Below, piece by piece: positions 7,090 to 10,063 of a DNA stretch of 10,063 nucleotides. A program made the position numbers and the translations under genes. Every line of letters starts with the position of its first letter. Position 1 is the stretch's first letter. The notes beneath the pieces are model-generated. The model ran no database searches, was not told where the DNA came from, and saw nothing but the letters and a program-made list of their open reading frames with translations. Origin of the DNA: Bacteroidota bacterium (GTDB lineage Bacteria; Bacteroidota; Bacteroidia; Bacteroidales; GCA-2748055); the NCBI GenBank assembly GCA_030642565.1, contig DAOWNM010000073.1, positions 1 through 10,063 on the forward strand, in the 5' to 3' direction.

Positions 7090-7098
7090 ATAATTTAG

Positions 7099-9057
7099 TT
7101 AAACATTAGTCTCAATTGGCTTCAACTGATTCTCAACTTCAGACTGCAAAAATTGTGCAAATTCTTCCAGTTTCATCACTCCTTTATCACCCTCTCCCTG
7201 TCTTCGAACGGAAACTGTACCGCTTTCTTGCTCCTTTTCGCCTATGATAAGCAGATATGGAATTCGCTTTAACTCGTTATCCCTGATCTTCTTACCTATC
7301 TTTTCACTCCGCTTGTCAATCAGGGTGCGAATATCGCAATTTTTAAGGAATTTTGAAACTTTTTCCGCATAATCGTGATATTTTTCACTAATGGGCAGAA
7401 TCACAACCTGATCGGGTGTTAGCCAGAGAGGGAATTTCCCGGCTGTATGTTCGATCAATACGGCCACGAATCGCTCCATGGAACCGAAGGGCGCGCGGTG
7501 GATCATCACCGGCTGATGTTTCTGATTATCAGCACCGATATACTCCAGTTCAAAACGCTCAGGAAGGTTATAATCCACCTGGATAGTACCCAGTTGCCAC
7601 TTTCTTCCAAGCGCATCTTTCACCATAAAGTCCAGTTTGGGTCCGTAGAATGCGGCTTCGCCATACTCCACTACCACATTTTCCATTCCTTTGGCTTCCA
7701 CTGCTTCGATGATGGCCTGTTCGGCTTTTTCCCAGTTCTCGTCTGACCCGATATATTTCTCTTTGTCCTCAGGATCCCTGAGTGATACCTGGGTTGCAAA
7801 GTCATTAAAATCCAGGGTCTTAAAGATGTATAAAATGATATCGATTACTTTCAGAAACTCCTCCTTCAACTGGTCGGGCCGGCAAAAGATATGGGCATCG
7901 TCCTGTGTAAATCCGCGTACACGGGTGAGTCCGTGCAGCTCTCCGCTCTGTTCGTAACGGTATACGGTTCCAAATTCAGCCAGACGAATAGGAAGATCCT
8001 TGTAAGAACGGGGTTTGAATTTGTAAATCTCGCAATGAGCGGGACAGTTCATGGGCTTGAGCAAAAACTCTTCCCCCTCCTGCGGGGTCTTAATGGGCTG
8101 GAAGCTGTCTTTTCCGTATTTGGCATAATGGCCCGAAGTAACCCACAGCTCTTTCTGTCCTATATGCGGAGTAATCACCGGTTCATATCCTGTATCGCGC
8201 TGCACCTTTTTCAGGAAATTTTCCAACCTTTCTCTTAACTGTGCCCCTTTGGGTAACCAGAGCGGAAGTCCGGGTCCAACCCGCTGTGAGAAGGTGAAGA
8301 GCTCCAGTTCCCTGCCCAGTTTCCTGTGATCGCGCAATTTGGCCTGTTCCAGAAGTTCCAGGTGCTCTTCCAGCATTTTTGCTTTAGGGAAGGTCACCCC
8401 ATAGATCCGGGTCAGCTGTTTCCGTTTTTCATCTCCCCTCCAGTAGGCGCCTGCCACACTCAGCAGTTTAATAGCCTTGATGGGAGAGGTGTCGGCCAGG
8501 TGCGGACCCCGGCAGAGGTCGGTAAAGTTGCCCTGGTGGTAGAAGGAGATGGTGCCATCTTCCAATTCGCTGATCAGTTCGGTTTTGTACTCATCACCCT
8601 TATCGCTAAAGAACTTCATGGCCTCCTCTTTAGTCACCTCCCTGCGCTGGTATCTATTTTTTTGGGAGACCAGCTCCTTCATCTTCTTTTCAATCTTCGG
8701 CAGGTCACCATCGGAAATAACCACATCATCGCCCGTATCCACATCATAATAGAATCCGTTTTCGATGGCGGGCCCAATGCCAAATTTAGTGCCCGGGTAG
8801 AGCGACTCAATGGCTTCGGCCATCAGGTGGGCCGAAGAGTGCCAGAAGGCGTGCTTCCCGTCGGGATCGTCAAACTTATTGAGTTTGATGGTGGCATCCT
8901 CCTGGATGGGACGGTTCAAATCCCACAACTCGTCATTCACATTGATGGAGAGTACCTCGCGTGCCAAGCTGTTGCTCAGGCTCCTGGCTATATCCTGTCC
9001 CGAAACACCCTGCTCATACTGCCGTACCGATCCATCGGGAAAAGTGATGTTGATCAT
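7099..9057 (-). CDS. thrS: Threonyl-tRNA synthetase
   Basis: A 652-residue class II synthetase that charges tRNA-Thr. An N-terminal TGS domain (about 1-62) precedes the editing domain, which has HSSAH (His73, His77) and CRGPH (Cys182, His186) at the same positions as the E. coli enzyme. It therefore should clear mischarged Ser-tRNA. The catalytic core holds the zinc ligands Cys338 (MNCPAHC), His389 (DDAHIF) and His520, with motif 2 around YRYEQSGELHGLTRVRGF (366-383) and motif 3 at HRAPFGSMERF (520-530). The anticodon-binding domain runs from about 547. ATG 9057 is chosen because the TGS strand starts at once; upstream in-frame codons (to 9084) overlap the promoter. It is first in the thrS-infC-rpmI-rplT operon. 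The predicted leader is under about 20 nt, too short for an E. coli-style tRNA-mimic operator or a T-box. Confidence 0.97.
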   Translation of the reverse strand: MINITFPDGSVRQYEQGVSGQDIARSLSNSLAREVLSINVNDELWDLNRPIQEDATIKLNKFDDPDGKHAFWHSSAHLMAEAIESLYPGTKFGIGPAIENGFYYDVDTGDDVVISDGDLPKIEKKMKELVSQKNRYQRREVTKEEAMKFFSDKGDEYKTELISELEDGTISFYHQGNFTDLCRGPHLADTSPIKAIKLLSVAGAYWRGDEKRKQLTRIYGVTFPKAKMLEEHLELLEQAKLRDHRKLGRELELFTFSQRVGPGLPLWLPKGAQLRERLENFLKKVQRDTGYEPVITPHIGQKELWVTSGHYAKYGKDSFQPIKTPQEGEEFLLKPMNCPAHCEIYKFKPRSYKDLPIRLAEFGTVYRYEQSGELHGLTRVRGFTQDDAHIFCRPDQLKEEFLKVIDIILYIFKTLDFNDFATQVSLRDPEDKEKYIGSDENWEKAEQAIIEAVEAKGMENVVVEYGEAAFYGPKLDFMVKDALGRKWQLGTIQVDYNLPERFELEYIGADNQKHQPVMIHRAPFGSMERFVAVLIEHTAGKFPLWLTPDQVVILPISEKYHDYAEKVSKFLKNCDIRTLIDKRSEKIGKKIRDNELKRIPYLLIIGEKEQESGTVSVRRQGEGDKGVMKLEEFAQFLQSEVENQLKPIETNV

Positions 9058-9081
9058 TGAATAGAAATTTAAAAAACAGCG

Positions 9082-9111
9082 CAAAGATACGAAAACTACA
9101 GGGAACCTAAA
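9082..9111 (-). promoter_or_regulatory. Probable Bacteroidota-type promoter of thrS
   Basis: On the minus strand TATCTTTG (9089 to 9082) matches the Bacteroidetes -7 consensus TAnnTTTG exactly. A TTT at 9111-9109, 19 nt upstream, occupies the -33 position where TTG is the consensus. Transcription would begin near 9075, leaving an 18-nt or so leader before the thrS ATG. The -33 part is weak. Confidence 0.65.
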
Positions 9112-9118
9112 GGTTCTC
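9101..9118. promoter_or_regulatory. Dyad overlapping the thrS -33 region
   Basis: GAACCT-AA-AGGTTC at 9103-9116 is a perfect 6-bp inverted repeat with a 2-bp centre, and the flanking pairs (one G-T, one G-C) extend it weakly. It overlaps the -33 position of the thrS promoter and the stop codon of the remnant frame. It could be an operator or a chance palindrome. There is no T run beside it, so it is not a good terminator. Confidence 0.35.
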
Positions 9119-9343
9119 CAGAATAAATTCGGTCATCCTGGTATAGAGATGGAAATAGCCATCCTTTTCGCTGTTCAGGATAAAACTTTTCGCGTCGGGC
9201 AGGTAGGTGATGGTGTTGTCAGAGACCTCTTCGAAATTGGCTGCATCAAACAACGTTTCAACCTGTTCACCTGTTTTATATGAATGATTAAAACAAGTGG
9301 ATAAAAAATGCGAGATAGTCGGTTCACGGTCATCGGTTTTTAG
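9107..9343 (-). pseudogene. Remnant resembling a dipeptidyl peptidase IV (S9B) gene
   Basis: A minus-strand frame with no ATG or GTG that could serve as its start is open from 9343 to a TAG at 9107-9109. The later part reads like pieces of DPP IV-type S9 peptidases. YKTGEQVETLF followed by ITYLPDAKSFILNSEKDGY resembles beta-propeller sequence. It then passes directly into HLYTRMTEFILENL before the stop, which resembles the extreme C-terminus of the same enzymes (Porphyromonas DPP IV ends in a very similar HLYTR...NL, from memory). The about 600 residues between, including the alpha/beta-hydrolase catalytic domain, are absent. The first 20 codons look degenerate. The most economical reading is a dead gene collapsed by internal deletion, with its stop codon now overlapping the thrS promoter region. 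A short expressed peptide from TTG 9253 is a less likely alternative. Confidence 0.5.
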
Positions 9344-9352
9344 TTAATTTCG
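9323..9352 (+). promoter_or_regulatory. Candidate promoter for the lipoprotein gene
   Basis: TAATTTCG at 9345-9352 differs from the Bacteroidetes -7 consensus TAnnTTTG at one position. TTC at 9323-9325 stands 19 nt upstream, where TTG is expected. Transcription would start near 9358, directly at the hairpin at 9356-9376, leaving a leader of about 86 nt. The match is imperfect. Confidence 0.3.
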
Positions 9353-9355
9353 CTA

Positions 9356-9376
9356 CAGGAAGGAAAAACCTTCCTG
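9356..9376. other. Perfect 8-bp hairpin with an A5 loop
   Basis: CAGGAAGG (9356-9363) and CCTTCCTG (9369-9376) pair perfectly around AAAAA. No T run follows on either strand, so it is not a standard intrinsic terminator. Its position near the predicted transcription start of the lipoprotein gene fits a stabilising 5'-end hairpin. It may instead be an operator or the worn terminator of a lost gene. The rest of 9377-9443 shows nothing I can identify. Confidence 0.5.
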
Positions 9377-9443
9377 ATTTCCAATATCAAAGTTTGGCAT
9401 GCTATTTGGAATTACTTAATCAACAACCAGAAAACCATTTGTC

Positions 9444-10063
9444 ATGAAACGTATACTTGCCATACTGCCCCTGCTGTCACTAATTGTGATAAGCTGCAAC
9501 AGAGAACCCTTTGCCGATGCCACAGTAGACCTGAACCCCGCCTATGTAGGAGAAATGGTCCGGTTTACCAGTTATTCCACCAACACTGACCATGTAGAGT
9601 GGGATATGGACGATGGTATTACGTATAGTGGGCCCGTTGTGGATCACTATTTTATTGATCCCGGCTTCTATGATGTCCGGCTAAATGCTTTCGGCGTCAA
9701 AGGAGGTGTAAGTACAGCTGTGATCCCGATGGAGGTGATTGGTTCTGAAGTTACCATTATTGTAGAGGATTACGATTATGAGGATGTTTTTATCAAGGAT
9801 GTGGAAATTTATCTTTTTCGTACCCTGGATGACTGGGATACCGGAGACACAGACCTGGCTATCGGTCCCTTTTACACCAACAGTTACGGAGAGGTTAAAA
9901 TTGACGGTCTCAGCTACCAAAAGTACTATGTGGACGCATATATCAGTTATGGAACTACAGGCTATGTAAATTGGCTCCTGGGAGCGGACGATGAATACTG
10001 GATCGAAACACAACTCCTTACAGCTGGTCCGAATATTTACCATTCCTTTACTGCATACGTGGA
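9444..10063 (+). CDS. PKD-domain lipoprotein (3'-truncated by the window)
   Basis: An ATG at 9444 opens a frame that runs off the window (206 codons visible). Residues 1-18 form a lipoprotein signal, MKRILAILPLLSLIVISC, with Cys18 as the lipidated residue. After a short spacer, residues about 26-98 fit a PKD domain: a strand pair, then VEWDMDDG and DHYFIDPGFYDVRLNA, the usual W-D-DG and Y...PG.Y.V pattern. Residues about 100-175 (VTIIVEDYDY, VEIYLFRTLDDWDTGD, TNSYGEVKIDGL, YYVDAY) look like a carboxypeptidase-regulatory/prealbumin-like beta-sandwich. No enzyme domain is visible so far. Such proteins are usually surface- or periplasm-facing binding or adhesion modules. The following segment is too short to judge. 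No SD is present. Confidence 0.75.
   Translation, partial: MKRILAILPLLSLIVISCNREPFADATVDLNPAYVGEMVRFTSYSTNTDHVEWDMDDGITYSGPVVDHYFIDPGFYDVRLNAFGVKGGVSTAVIPMEVIGSEVTIIVEDYDYEDVFIKDVEIYLFRTLDDWDTGDTDLAIGPFYTNSYGEVKIDGLSYQKYYVDAYISYGTTGYVNWLLGADDEYWIETQLLTAGPNIYHSFTAYV

Noticed and set aside
8326..9060. 244-codon open frame on the plus strand opposite thrS
   Set aside because: It lies wholly antisense to a well-conserved synthetase gene and its translation has no family resemblance; it is a codon-bias shadow.
9681..10043. 120-codon open frame on the minus strand inside the lipoprotein gene
   Set aside because: The plus-strand frame has a lipobox and PKD pattern; the minus frame shows no signal or domain.

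Overview
The window looks like chromosome of a Bacteroidota bacterium, most likely a Bacteroidales/Marinilabiliales-type organism. The evidence is two long tandem S26 signal peptidases, a WbqC-family gene behind them, an OmpP1/FadL-like protein of the Bacteroidetes type, a PKD-containing lipoprotein, a TAnnTTTG-type promoter before thrS, and an almost complete lack of Shine-Dalgarno (SD) sequences. Most of it is conserved housekeeping DNA. I found no phage, IS, CRISPR or defence genes and no tRNA or rRNA.

Layout. Positions 1-143 (+) hold the Ser/Gly/Arg-repeat tail of a truncated gene. 212-1663 (+) encodes an outer-membrane beta-barrel protein. It meets tail-to-tail, with an 11-bp overlap, a leftward cluster read dapB (5767) > lepB copy 1 (5031) > lepB copy 2 (3703) > wbqC-like (2276). 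Upstream of it lies the leftward translation operon thrS (9057) > infC (7075) > rpmI (6475) > rplT (6180), which ends in a strong intrinsic terminator at 5779-5815. 9058-9443 has no intact gene. It holds the thrS promoter and a dyad, a short remnant that reads like a collapsed dipeptidyl peptidase IV gene, and a hairpin with a possible promoter for the lipoprotein gene that starts at 9444 (+) and runs off the window.

How the genes work together. thrS-infC-rpmI-rplT supplies threonyl-tRNA synthetase, initiation factor 3 and ribosomal proteins L35 and L20, in the classical gene order. dapB supplies the lysine/diaminopimelate pathway for the cell wall. The two LepB proteins process exported proteins such as the signal-peptide-bearing barrel encoded nearby.

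Most notable points. (1) infC has no ATG, GTG or TTG at its real N-terminus. It appears to start at an AUA codon placed 8 nt after a perfect AGGAGG, the only strong SD in the window. (2) The terminator of the translation operon ends only 11 nt before the dapB start codon. (3) The DPP IV-like remnant seems to join a propeller-like piece to the extreme C-terminus. (4) The two lepB paralogues differ at a normally conserved active-site-region arginine. I see no strong evidence for a wholly new biological system.
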